From NCBI GenBank assembly GCA_016839955.1, contig JAEOTI010000465.1:1-18498 (forward strand): 18,498 bases of DNA. Direction: 5' to 3'. The position numbers and the translations under genes were made by a program. This document shows positions 1 to 7,193 of this stretch, piece after piece. The notes under the pieces were generated by a model. It worked only from the letters and a program-made list of their open reading frames with translations. It was not told the origin of the DNA and did no database searches. The first letter of the stretch is position 1; every line of letters begins with the position of its first letter. This stretch comes from Candidatus Hodarchaeota archaeon. Its GTDB lineage: Archaea; Asgardarchaeota; Heimdallarchaeia; Hodarchaeales; YT1-057.

Positions 1-1161
1 GAAATTATTCTTACGTTTTTCAAGTAATTGAAGGTGGTCCTCAATTCTTTGGTGAAATATGTTGAACTCTGGTTTTGTAGTAATTATTTCTAATGTTTGA
101 TTCAGAATCTCAAATGATTGATCAAAATTCATCTGAATTTCTGCAAGTGTGGCCTGAATTATGCTGATTTCTACAATTAAGGGGATTTTAAGAGGTTTTT
201 CAGCTATTTCACGTGCTTTATCAATGAAATAGCTAATTTCGTCATAAAAAAAGTCACTGAAACTATTTTGGTATTTTGAAAGGTAAATTCTTGCTAATTG
301 TAAGTAACTGCGAGCCCGAGTTCTAATATCAACAGATTGAGACAAGGCCCTTTCGAAGTGATGAGAGGCTAAGCCGAGATTTCCTTTTTCAAATTCTAAA
401 ATTCCCCATTGTAATTGTACACGAGCTAATTCTGTATTACTCTGTTGTTTTGCAACTTGTGTTGCTCTTTCTAACAGGTCTTCAGCAATTTTAAATTCAT
501 TTGAAAGAATATATGCTTCAGCTGCTCGTTCAAGAACCCATACTTTTTCTATTCCGATTTTGTCAAATAAATTGAGAGCTTCTTCAAACTTAGTTTTACT
601 TTCATCTAATCGATTTTCTGTAGTTAAAATAATGCCTAGCCCTGCATATGCCCAAGCAATTCCGTAAAGGTTTTCATTCTCTTCTGAAATCTCTAAAGAC
701 CGATGTAAATATTGTCTTGATCCTGATATCTCACCGAGTTCTAATAGACACTCTGACATGTTTCCAAAGGCTCGTGCAAGCCCTTCTGGATAGTTAATCA
801 ACTCAAAAGCAACTATAGCTCTTCGAAAATAATCTAGAGCTGTCTCATAATCGCCTTGAGTTAAAGCCCATAGGCCTAACCCATTAGCACCTAACCCTGA
901 AGCAATGGTTGAATCTAATTGTTCTCGTTTGAATAACTTTGAAAAAGTCTTTTTGGCTTTATCAGCTTCTCCTAAACTGATATATAGACATCCCTGCTCA
1001 TAAATAAGAAAAGAAAGTTCCTTTGATGAATAATTAGCTAATTCAGGTTCATCAAACTTATCTAGTATATACTGAGCTTCATCATAACACCCTTGAATCC
1101 TAAGGCGTCTGACCTCAGCGATATCACTAGAATTCACACTGATTACGTTAATTTTAGACAA
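1..1161 (-). CDS. TPR-repeat protein, 3' end cut by window edge
   Basis: This frame stays open for 387 codons from a TTG at 1161 down to base 1 and has no stop inside the window, so the C-terminus is missing. I chose the TTG because a clear GGAGG lies 8 bases before it (1170-1174 region, minus strand) and no ATG is available nearby. The translation is almost entirely helical, with repeated units of about 38-40 residues ending in patterns such as GDYETALDYFRRA, GEISGSRQYLHRS and GNLGLASHHFERA, typical of tetratricopeptide repeats. There is no signal peptide or membrane segment, so it should be a cytosolic scaffold. It lies 138 bases downstream of the winged-helix gene in the same direction as the GTPase cluster and may belong to that module. 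A TATA-like stretch near 1218-1226 could give it its own promoter. The partner is unknown. Confidence 0.85.
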   Translation of the reverse strand, partial: MSKINVISVNSSDIAEVRRLRIQGCYDEAQYILDKFDEPELANYSSKELSFLIYEQGCLYISLGEADKAKKTFSKLFKREQLDSTIASGLGANGLGLWALTQGDYETALDYFRRAIVAFELINYPEGLARAFGNMSECLLELGEISGSRQYLHRSLEISEENENLYGIAWAYAGLGIILTTENRLDESKTKFEEALNLFDKIGIEKVWVLERAAEAYILSNEFKIAEDLLERATQVAKQQSNTELARVQLQWGILEFEKGNLGLASHHFERALSQSVDIRTRARSYLQLARIYLSKYQNSFSDFFYDEISYFIDKAREIAEKPLKIPLIVEISIIQATLAEIQMNFDQSFEILNQTLEIITTKPEFNIFHQRIEDHLQLLEKRKNNF

Positions 1162-1299
1162 TAAGATTCCCTCCAAGGAGATGTCTATTTATTATTCTCT
1201 TGGTCTAGTTAAAAAACCCATCTTTTAAGGTCGTTTTGGAACAAAATTCTGTTGAAATTTCATCTAAATACGTATATTGATATAAAACCTTACAAAAAT

Positions 1300-2250
1300 C
1301 TAAAAACTTGAAGAAAGAAGAGTTCTGAAGAAGTTGATCGCATTCTTCATTAAATGTTGATAAGATAAGATCTCATCAGTAGGAGGAAGAAGAAGTGGTC
1401 TTGGATCCATTTTCCCTTCTTCACCGTCAAAGGAAACTAATAGCATACCCAAAGGGTATAAACAATTAAGACCTATTGAGTTTAGCCGATTTATAGTGAT
1501 TTTTTCTCCATCTAATGTTACTATTTCGACTAGGAGCGATAATTTTTTTATTTTCGTTGATGGACGTGTAATTTCGGGTAGTTGTTTATCCAGCTCCGCT
1601 GAGGTAACTCCAACGCCAATCTTTGTTTGCTCAACAATCAAGATTTCTAGAATATTCAAATAATCAGGTGTTTTAACCCCAAAGATCTTATCAGGTTTCC
1701 AAATCATGAAATGCTTCTTCGTTGTCGTAGGTAAAGATCCAGAGCGAGATTTTATGGCCTCTAAAAGTGAATTGTACGGCTTAAGTTTCTTCAAGGTGTA
1801 AAATAATATTTCATCGAGAGATAATGTAATATCAACATTTTCCCAAGATTTTTGGAGGGTTGAAGGATTAATTTCTAAGAGGTATCCTGTTTCAGAGAGT
1901 AGATAGATAAGTATGGCTCGTCCAAGATTAGTTATTTGATAAAATCTTTTTTCACCCTTCCCAAATTGAGCTTCTTCAGAAGAGATCACACCAATTGTTT
2001 CGAGATCTGTTAATGCTCTACGAAATTTTCCTCGTTTGGATCTTTCTTCTAGGGGATACCACGAATTAACGATATCAATAATGTCTTTAAGCTCATTACG
2101 GTCTCCTTTTTGTCCTAAGTTTACGCCTAGTAAACAGTGAGCTTTAAAAACGCTTTCGCAAGCTTGAAAAACCCTGTGAAGTTTATTCAGCCCAGGGTTA
2201 CTCTGCAAAACAACGATCTCCTCATAATCAAAACTATGAAGTCCAAACAT
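1300..2250 (-). CDS. Tandem winged-helix DNA-binding-like protein next to small GTPase
   Basis: This is a soluble protein of about 316 residues with no recognised enzymatic motif. Numbered from the ATG at 2250, residues about 50-118 look like a winged helix: helices, a recognition helix around RGKFRRALTDLETIGVI, then a wing-like hairpin ending in RFYQITNLGRAIL. A second similar unit lies at about 196-266 (SAELDKQLPEITRPSTKIKK, then LVEIVTLDGEKITINRLNSIG). An in-frame GTG at 2277 would add nine residues. Neither start has a Shine-Dalgarno sequence, and both lie inside the 3' end of the GTPase gene (17 or 44 bases of overlap), which suggests translational coupling to it. The coupling makes a functional link with the GTPase likely. 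Whether it binds DNA or acts as a protein-binding winged helix cannot be decided from the sequence. Confidence 0.75.
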   Translation of the reverse strand: MFGLHSFDYEEIVVLQSNPGLNKLHRVFQACESVFKAHCLLGVNLGQKGDRNELKDIIDIVNSWYPLEERSKRGKFRRALTDLETIGVISSEEAQFGKGEKRFYQITNLGRAILIYLLSETGYLLEINPSTLQKSWENVDITLSLDEILFYTLKKLKPYNSLLEAIKSRSGSLPTTTKKHFMIWKPDKIFGVKTPDYLNILEILIVEQTKIGVGVTSAELDKQLPEITRPSTKIKKLSLLVEIVTLDGEKITINRLNSIGLNCLYPLGMLLVSFDGEEGKMDPRPLLLPPTDEILSYQHLMKNAINFFRTLLSSSF

Positions 2251-2839
2251 CAAATGGTTTATCAGTAGACCATTCACAGAGGTTTAGAATAGCGTCAACT
2301 GAATTAGTATTGTAATCTGCAAAACCTTGCTTTTCTAAAGCTACTGTAATGAATTTTTTCTGAATCATCCTTTTCAAATCACTCTCAAAGAATTCAACAG
2401 TAGGTTGAATGTACTCTTTTTCGATATCTACTAACTTAGAATCCACTAAATCATATTTATTAAATGAAAGGACAACACTTCTAGTTGGTATAGTACCTAT
2501 TGTTCTGAAAAATTCTAATTGTTGTTCTAATGGAATTGATAGATCAATCATACAAAGAAATTTATCAGCGTTTCTTAGGACAAATAATCGATAATAATCA
2601 GTAATTGCCACTCGATGACCGCCAGTACCATAAAGTGTATGCGTAAATCCTTGATATGTAAAACGAATAAAGTCAACTGTGAGGGTAAGTTCGCGTTCAT
2701 CCCCCCCTCGTTGACCCGTCAATATGCGATCTCCTCGGGCTTCTAATGATTTGACAAATAAAATAAAAATTGACGTTTTTCCACAGTCCATTTCGCCTAA
2801 AATGCCGACATTGACCAATTCGTTTACCTCAGAGATCAT
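2234..2839 (-). CDS. Small GTPase (Ras/Arf superfamily, COG2229/MglA-like) with atypical G3 motif
   Basis: This is a single GTPase domain of 201 residues from the ATG at 2839 (a TTG at 2854 would add five). The P-loop GEMDCGKT is at residues 15-22, candidate switch I threonines follow at about 52-54, the G4 base-recognition motif NKYD is at 127-130, and a poorly conserved G5 falls near VALEKQG. The G3 motif, normally DxxG, reads YGTGGH (70-75), so the magnesium/water-coordinating aspartate is replaced by glycine. Similar GTPGQ or TVPGQ versions occur in bacterial CvnD/COG2229 and MglA GTPases. There is no C-terminal cysteine motif for prenylation and no membrane segment. The gene lies between a TPR/longin-like gene and an overlapping winged-helix gene, which suggests it is the switch of that module. 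The GTPase fold is secure; the subfamily is less certain. Confidence 0.9.
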   Translation of the reverse strand: MISEVNELVNVGILGEMDCGKTSIFILFVKSLEARGDRILTGQRGGDERELTLTVDFIRFTYQGFTHTLYGTGGHRVAITDYYRLFVLRNADKFLCMIDLSIPLEQQLEFFRTIGTIPTRSVVLSFNKYDLVDSKLVDIEKEYIQPTVEFFESDLKRMIQKKFITVALEKQGFADYNTNSVDAILNLCEWSTDKPFDVWTS

Positions 2840-2871
2840 TTGGTTTAGATACAAGAACCGTGTAAAAAATG

Positions 2872-2943
2872 TTCTTATTGTGCTTTAATTCAAAAATTCT
2901 ACTGGAAAATAGATTTCAGAAGCACTTATTCTTATTGTGCTTT
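2872..2943. repeat. 15-base direct repeat pair and inverted repeat at the TPR/longin gene end
   Basis: The 15-mer TTCTTATTGTGCTTT occurs at 2872-2886 and again at 2929-2943, 57 bases apart. The second copy covers the last codons and the stop of the TPR/longin-like gene. The same place holds an inverted repeat, AAGCAC at 2920-2925 and GTGCTT at 2937-2942 with an 11-base loop, which on the minus strand could fold at the stop codon. No U-tract follows, so it is a weak terminator candidate. It could be a local duplication or an RNA-processing site between this gene and the GTPase. Confidence 0.5.
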
Positions 2944-4650
2944 TGCTTTCGTAAGTAATTCTTCTTTTAATGTATGATAGCTTGATTCTGTTATTTCAGA
3001 TATATCTGATACCTGTAATTGCTTCCTAAAGACTTCTTCAAGGACTGGTCTATTCCAAAGTAATCTTCTCATATTCAGAGGAAAAATCAAGAAAAATAAA
3101 CAATAGCTATTTCCTCTCATCCGTTCATCTTCTTGAGTCCGATCAGGAATTGAAGCAGCATAAACCATTATTTCAAAATCAGCTAAATCAAAAGCTGGAA
3201 GGGGTCCAAAAAGTCCACTTCTATGTGCTCCTCCCTGTCCTATCGCTGTTGCCATGTAAACACCTAAGGAAGTAGATAGTTCATCTGGATCTTTCCCCTT
3301 AGGTAATGAATCTGAAAAAATCACTACTGGCCCAGGCGTTCCAACCTTTACTGCAAGTAAAAAAAGTGTATCTTGGTCTATCGAGAGTTCTGATGGGCGT
3401 CGTCTTGCAACTAAATCTACAAAATCAAGTAAGTCCCGAGTTGAATGCGCCCGCAATAAGGCCATTATTTTATTACTTTCTGCTAAATCTTTACGCTCAC
3501 TCAGTATGGTTTCCAGTATTTGGGAACGTTCAAGTTGTGCTAGATGCATTCTGGATGCAATATTCTTTGCTTCTTTTGCTCTATCAATTGCTTTCTCAAA
3601 TTGAAATTGTGCACCTAAAAGCAAAGATTCTACTAAAAGAAGATCAACTAGATTATAAAATCGACCAGATGCTTGTGCAATGGATTTTCCCTCTTCTATA
3701 TAATTATGAGCTGATTGAAAGGCATTCTTGTCATAGGTGCTGAGACCATGTTCCAGTTCTATTTCAGCTAAAATTATAGCTGCTAGGACAACAGTTTCAG
3801 GATCTGAAATTCTTCTGGCTGCCTCTAAAGCTCTGGAGAGTCTTGTTCTTGCTCGACCAATATTATCCTCAACCTTCTCAAGATACCCACAAGCAAGATC
3901 TACCCACGCTTTCTCTGCTAGAGATTGGTGCTTCTCAGCAAGTGACTCTGCTCTATTTAAAATCTCTTTAGCCTCATTTAATAATCCAAAATCTACTAAA
4001 ACCCTTGCAAATATATGTAAGTTAAAAACAAGACCAGTTTGAGACCCAATATTGTTGTAAATTCTTAAACTTTCTCGGAAAAACCAAATAGCCCCCTGTA
4101 CGTCCCCCCGGAGGTATGATAAAGTAGCAATATCACCCATTATCTGAGTAGTTCCTAAAAGATCTTCTAGAGATTTCTTAGTTTGGAGAGCTTCTTCAAG
4201 ACAAATTTGTGATGCCTCAAACTCTCCGCGATCCCGAAGAAGTTCTGCATAATTTCGTAGTATTGTAGAAGTTAAATGAGGATCAAAAGCTCCCCGGCTG
4301 AGCGAAGTTGCCATTTCATAATCTTCTACAGCTTCTTCAAATGAACCTAGGCGTTTTTTTGCAGTTGCTTTATTATTAAGCACTGTTGCGATTTTCCGAG
4401 GTATTTTTAGTTCTTCGAAGATTTTCTGAGATCGATCATATGTTATTAAAGCAGATTGACGATCTCCCTTAGTTTCAAGGATTGTACCTGCAATATTCAA
4501 GGAATCAGCTAACCTCAAAGGATTTGATATTTCCTGCCAGAGAAAAAGTGCCGATTCAATATGCCTTTCTGCTTCTGCGATGTCTCCAGCATTCCAGAGT
4601 CCAATAGCTAATAAATGATGACTCTCAGCTATCCCTGCCTGGTAATTCAT
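2932..4650 (-). CDS. TPR-repeat protein with C-terminal longin-like domain
   Basis: Residues 1 to about 400 are tandem TPR units of about 38-40 residues (for example GDIAEAERHIESAL, GSFEEAVEDYEMA, GEFEASQICLEEAL, GDVQGAIWFFRESL). Residues about 425-572 are different. They read as strand (LFLLAVKVG), strand (PVVIFSD), helix (DELSTSLGVYMATAIGQ), strand (SGLFGPLPAF), strand (FEIMVYAASI), strand (SYCLFFLIFP) and two helices. The order beta-beta-alpha-beta-beta-beta-alpha-alpha is that of longin domains, which often bind or regulate small GTPases, and a small GTPase gene follows 93 bases downstream. The ATG at 4650 overlaps the upstream TPR gene's stop as ATGA and has no ribosome site. The N-terminus starts mid-repeat, so this is probably the second part of one longer protein. 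The TPR call is firm; the longin call is my secondary-structure inference. Confidence 0.85.
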   Translation of the reverse strand: MNYQAGIAESHHLLAIGLWNAGDIAEAERHIESALFLWQEISNPLRLADSLNIAGTILETKGDRQSALITYDRSQKIFEELKIPRKIATVLNNKATAKKRLGSFEEAVEDYEMATSLSRGAFDPHLTSTILRNYAELLRDRGEFEASQICLEEALQTKKSLEDLLGTTQIMGDIATLSYLRGDVQGAIWFFRESLRIYNNIGSQTGLVFNLHIFARVLVDFGLLNEAKEILNRAESLAEKHQSLAEKAWVDLACGYLEKVEDNIGRARTRLSRALEAARRISDPETVVLAAIILAEIELEHGLSTYDKNAFQSAHNYIEEGKSIAQASGRFYNLVDLLLVESLLLGAQFQFEKAIDRAKEAKNIASRMHLAQLERSQILETILSERKDLAESNKIMALLRAHSTRDLLDFVDLVARRRPSELSIDQDTLFLLAVKVGTPGPVVIFSDSLPKGKDPDELSTSLGVYMATAIGQGGAHRSGLFGPLPAFDLADFEIMVYAASIPDRTQEDERMRGNSYCLFFLIFPLNMRRLLWNRPVLEEVFRKQLQVSDISEITESSYHTLKEELLTKAKAQ

Positions 4651-4656
4651 TTTTTT
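4647..4656 (-). other. A AAA AAA slippery heptamer with immediate stop: possible -1 frameshift site
   Basis: On the minus strand the sequence is TCA AAA AAA TGA in the upstream frame. The seven A residues (4656-4650) are in the X XXY YYZ phase. A one-base backward slip puts the ribosome on ATG AAT TAC, the open frame of the downstream TPR gene, and completes a broken TPR unit. An eighth A would also fuse the frames, so a homopolymer miscall gives the same appearance. No obvious strong downstream stem-loop was seen. Confidence 0.55.
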
Positions 4657-4994
4657 GACAGTTCTAATGACTTACCTGCGAAAGCAATTGTTATTTTAGC
4701 GTGACCACGTTTTGTTTCAACTAAAGCTAATCCAAGATTAGATTGAATAACTCCAATTTCAGAAATCCCTCGTTTAGAAAGATCCAGAAGACGCTGAAAA
4801 GTAATTTCCGCCTCACTCAATTTTCCAAAGACAATTTGGGTGTGACCCAATTCTTTGAGGATATAAATACGGTCTGAGAAATAGGTTGTTTGGTTAAATA
4901 ACTTCTCAAGGCAATCAATAGCCACTTTATAGTCTGTCCTATGAACATCTAAGCAATCTTGAACAGTATGTTCTATAGACGTTTGATGGGGCAT
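4647..4994 (-). CDS. Short TPR protein, probable N-terminal part of the downstream TPR/longin protein
   Basis: This gives 115 residues from the ATG at 4994, which has GGAG 11 bases upstream. A TTG at 5033 is in frame, but it lies upstream of the transcription start expected from a TATA-like box at 5049-5057. The sequence holds two to three TPR units (DYKVAIDCLEKLFNQ, GKLSEAEITFQRLLDLSK, GHAKITIAFAGKSLELSKK) and stops inside a repeat. The missing half of that repeat is exactly the start of the next frame (MNYQAGIAESHHLLAIGLW). The junction is an A7 tract followed directly by TGA, overlapping the next ATG by four bases. Joined, the product would be about 687 residues: TPR array plus longin-like domain. 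Alternatives are a true two-gene coupled pair or a one-base homopolymer error. Confidence 0.75.
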   Translation of the reverse strand: MPHQTSIEHTVQDCLDVHRTDYKVAIDCLEKLFNQTTYFSDRIYILKELGHTQIVFGKLSEAEITFQRLLDLSKRGISEIGVIQSNLGLALVETKRGHAKITIAFAGKSLELSKK

Positions 4995-5048
4995 AGTTAC
5001 AATGACTCCAAAAGGAATCCAATGAAATTTCAAGGACAGGATTGCAAA

Positions 5049-5057
5049 TTTTTATAA
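5049..5057 (-). promoter_or_regulatory. Candidate TATA box for the TPR/GTPase gene cluster
   Basis: On the minus strand this reads TTATAAAAA. An archaeal start site about 25 bases downstream would fall near 5028, leaving a leader of about 34 bases before the ATG at 4994. This agrees with the GGAG-supported ATG rather than the TTG at 5033. It was identified by eye only. Confidence 0.4.
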
Positions 5058-5098
5058 TGAAAATCAAGAATGTATTCTTTTTGAATATAAGCCATTAG

Positions 5099-5132
5099 AA
5101 AAAAAGAGGAATTAGATGGTTATAAACCATCT
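5099..5132 (-). terminator. Hairpin plus U7 tract after the ABC-2 exporter operon
   Basis: A perfect 8-base inverted repeat, AGATGGTT (5114-5121) and AACCATCT (5125-5132) with a 3-base loop, begins 9 bases beyond the permease stop. On the minus strand it is followed 8 bases later by seven U residues (5105-5099). This fits transcription termination between the exporter operon and the TPR/GTPase cluster. The hairpin core GGTTTATAACC also looks like a TATA element, so a second role as promoter is possible. Confidence 0.6.
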
Positions 5133-5140
5133 TTTAGTTA

Positions 5141-6310
5141 CTATTCGTTGTACTCACGAACTGTTAAGAGCGCTAGGGCAAGCATAGTAATACAAAACGC
5201 AAATATTACCCCAAATTCAAACCATAATTCCCCTAGACCGTGATTCTTAAGCATAATTCCTTTTAATACTCTGATTCCATAAGTCAAAGGAACTATATTT
5301 GAAAACGGCTCTAACCAATCGGGTAATGTTTCAATTGGAACTAAAAACCCACTTAATGCCATAGATGGAAACGCAACCAAGGGCCCCATCTGAACAGCTT
5401 GAAGTTCGTTCCGAGCAAAATTTGACAAAAAAGCTCCTAAACAAACAAATGTGGTTCCATAAAGTAAAATACCTATAAAAAGGAGCAAAATATTACCCCG
5501 GATTTGAACTCCGAAAAAACCAATTGATATCGTAAGAATCACTGCTGCTTCTATTAATGCCAAAACGATCCCAGTAATGATATACCCCGCTACATGTTCT
5601 TGAGGTCGGAGAGGTGTGATCATTAACCGTTCTCGAGTACCATATGATCGTTCTCTTACAAAGAGAAGAGCAGTTAAAAGCAGAATTAGAAAATTAATGA
5701 CAAAAGCTATAATGGCAGGTACTGCAACATCAAGTCCACTAAAGTCTTTTCCATTGTTTGCATAGACTAAATCAAGTTGTAGCTTGTCCACATCAAAAGG
5801 TAATTGTCCTGGAGCTTGACTTGATACTGCTTCAAGAGCCTGTAATTGAGCATCTTTGAGAGCACTAAGGATCGCAGCTTGAGTTTGTGGGATGGTTGAA
5901 TCCACATATAATTCGATATTACCATTCAATATGGTGACATTGGACATCATAGCTGTCGTAAAATTAGCTGGAAAGTATAAAGCGCCATTTAATTTTCCCT
6001 CATCTACACCATCTTTTGCGTGAGAAAAATCAGTTTTTCTTGAAATATCAAGCCGTGAATCATCTTCTAGTATTTCTATGAAGTACATTGCCAATGAAAC
6101 ATTCATCGGACCTCCTGGAGTAGTAATTTCAACTGGTTGGTCGTCATTGATAACTGCGAGTGGTGCATCTTCCACTTCACCCCCTATAGCAAATCCAAAA
6201 ATTAGCATCACTACAATTGGGACAACTAATATCATTATAAATGTTCGACGATCACGAATGACTTGTTTTAAAGCTCGTTGAGCAACCACAAACAATCTAG
6301 GAGTTATCAT
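5141..6310 (-). CDS. ABC-2 type transporter permease (DrrB/YhhJ-like exporter subunit)
   Basis: This is the membrane half of an ABC exporter, 389 residues from the ATG at 6310, which has GAGGTGAT just upstream. A GTG at 6319 overlapping the ATPase stop as GTGA would add three residues. The layout is that of the ABC-2 family: a cytosolic amphipathic start (LFVVAQRALKQVIRDRR), one membrane segment at about 24-43, a large external domain at about 45-195, then five membrane segments from about 197 to the end. The connecting loop contains the family-typical RERSYGTRERLMITPLRP. Near the C-terminus SGFLVPIETLPDWLEPFSNIVPLTYG matches the conserved ABC-2 segment. It is coupled to the ATPase gene upstream and probably exports a drug, lipid or other hydrophobic compound. 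The substrate cannot be told from the sequence. Confidence 0.93.
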   Translation of the reverse strand: MITPRLFVVAQRALKQVIRDRRTFIMILVVPIVVMLIFGFAIGGEVEDAPLAVINDDQPVEITTPGGPMNVSLAMYFIEILEDDSRLDISRKTDFSHAKDGVDEGKLNGALYFPANFTTAMMSNVTILNGNIELYVDSTIPQTQAAILSALKDAQLQALEAVSSQAPGQLPFDVDKLQLDLVYANNGKDFSGLDVAVPAIIAFVINFLILLLTALLFVRERSYGTRERLMITPLRPQEHVAGYIITGIVLALIEAAVILTISIGFFGVQIRGNILLLFIGILLYGTTFVCLGAFLSNFARNELQAVQMGPLVAFPSMALSGFLVPIETLPDWLEPFSNIVPLTYGIRVLKGIMLKNHGLGELWFEFGVIFAFCITMLALALLTVREYNE

Positions 6311-6315
6311 GACAA

Positions 6316-7092
6316 TCACCTCGCTTGAAAATTAATTTCCTCCGGTTCAAGACCAGCAAGCTTGAGGAAGACATCCTCAAGTGAGGAAACTTGATATTGA
6401 TCAACAACTTCACTTGGAGAACCTACTGCCACCATTTGACCTTCCCGTATAAGGCCAACACGATCCATTTTTTCTGCTTCATCAAAAACGTGTGTGGTAA
6501 CTAAAAAAGTAGTTCCTAGTTCTTTCTTAAGCTTCTGAAAATATGACCAAAAATTAGCTCTTAAAACAGGATCTACACCAACAGTTGGTTCGTCAGCTAC
6601 TATCAATTCAGGTTTATGAACCAAAGCAAGTAGTAAAGATAAGCGACGCTTCATTCCACCTGATAAATTTTCACCAATTGTATTTCGTTTTTCTTCTAAA
6701 CCAAAAATTCCGAGAAGCTCTGCAGCATTAATCAGTATTTCATCTTTAGATAAACCATAAAGGCGTCCCCAATGGAGTATATGTTCGATTACTGTTAAAT
6801 CAGGGTATATTGCCAGTTCCTGAGGCATATAACCAATTTTAGGTCGAAGAGAATGTTTTTCTTTTGGTAGATCAAGACCCAAAACTCTAACACGTCCTGA
6901 TGTTGGTTTCAACAACCCTACTAACAACAAAATTGCGGTTGTTTTTCCAGAACCATTTGGTCCAAGAAAACCAAATACTTCCCCTTTCCGTACCTCTAAT
7001 TCGAGGTTATTTACGGCTCTTAGAGTGCCTTTACGACCAATTTTGTAATCTTTGATTAAATCATACGTCTGGATTGCCAGATCAGTAGCCAA
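6316..7092 (-). CDS. ABC exporter ATP-binding protein (CcmA/DrrA-like)
   Basis: This is a complete nucleotide-binding subunit of 258 residues. It has Walker A GPNGSGKT at 44-51, Q-loop glutamine 91, signature LSGGM at 143-147, Walker B LIVADE at 163-168 with catalytic Glu168, and the switch histidine at 201. The C-terminal extension with SLEDVFLKLAG is usual for exporters of the COG1131 group. The start is TTG at 7092, supported by GGTGAG two bases upstream; no ATG fits. The stop overlaps the permease's alternative GTG (GTGA), so the two genes form one coupled operon. Transcription should start in the gap shared with the divergent TrmB-type gene, which suggests control by that regulator. Confidence 0.95.
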   Translation of the reverse strand: MATDLAIQTYDLIKDYKIGRKGTLRAVNNLELEVRKGEVFGFLGPNGSGKTTAILLLVGLLKPTSGRVRVLGLDLPKEKHSLRPKIGYMPQELAIYPDLTVIEHILHWGRLYGLSKDEILINAAELLGIFGLEEKRNTIGENLSGGMKRRLSLLLALVHKPELIVADEPTVGVDPVLRANFWSYFQKLKKELGTTFLVTTHVFDEAEKMDRVGLIREGQMVAVGSPSEVVDQYQVSSLEDVFLKLAGLEPEEINFQAR

Positions 7093-7118
7093 TTCTCACC
7101 ACAACCATAAAAAAAAAA

Positions 7119-7166
7119 TTCACTACCCTTGAGGGGATAAAGTTTTTAAACTTTTTCACTACCCTT
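7119..7166. promoter_or_regulatory. Divergent promoter: TATA palindrome flanked by two identical operator-like repeats
   Basis: The 12-mer TTCACTACCCTT occurs at 7119-7130 and 7155-7166, start to start 36 bases. Midway is the palindrome AAAGTTT-TT-AAACTTT (7139-7154), whose A/T core can act as a TATA box in both directions. Start sites 25 bases away would fall near 7122 (exporter) and 7172 (regulator), giving leaders of about 30 and 22 bases. The repeats therefore lie at or beside both start sites. The right copy is also part of ACTAC-CCTTA-GTAGT (7158-7172) and the left of CCCTTGAGGG. The likely binder is the TrmB-type protein encoded next to it. Confidence 0.65.
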
Positions 7167-7193
7167 AGTAGTAGTAAAAGGATATGTGAGATT

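Noticed and set aside
1255..1275. Palindromes GAAATTTC and ATACGTAT between the winged-helix and TPR genes
   Set aside because: They are short, A/T-rich and not positioned convincingly against a TATA box or start codon.
3306..3743. An open frame of 145 codons on the plus strand inside the TPR/longin-like gene
   Set aside because: It is fully antisense to a gene with clear TPR repeats, has no ribosome site and its translation shows no family pattern.
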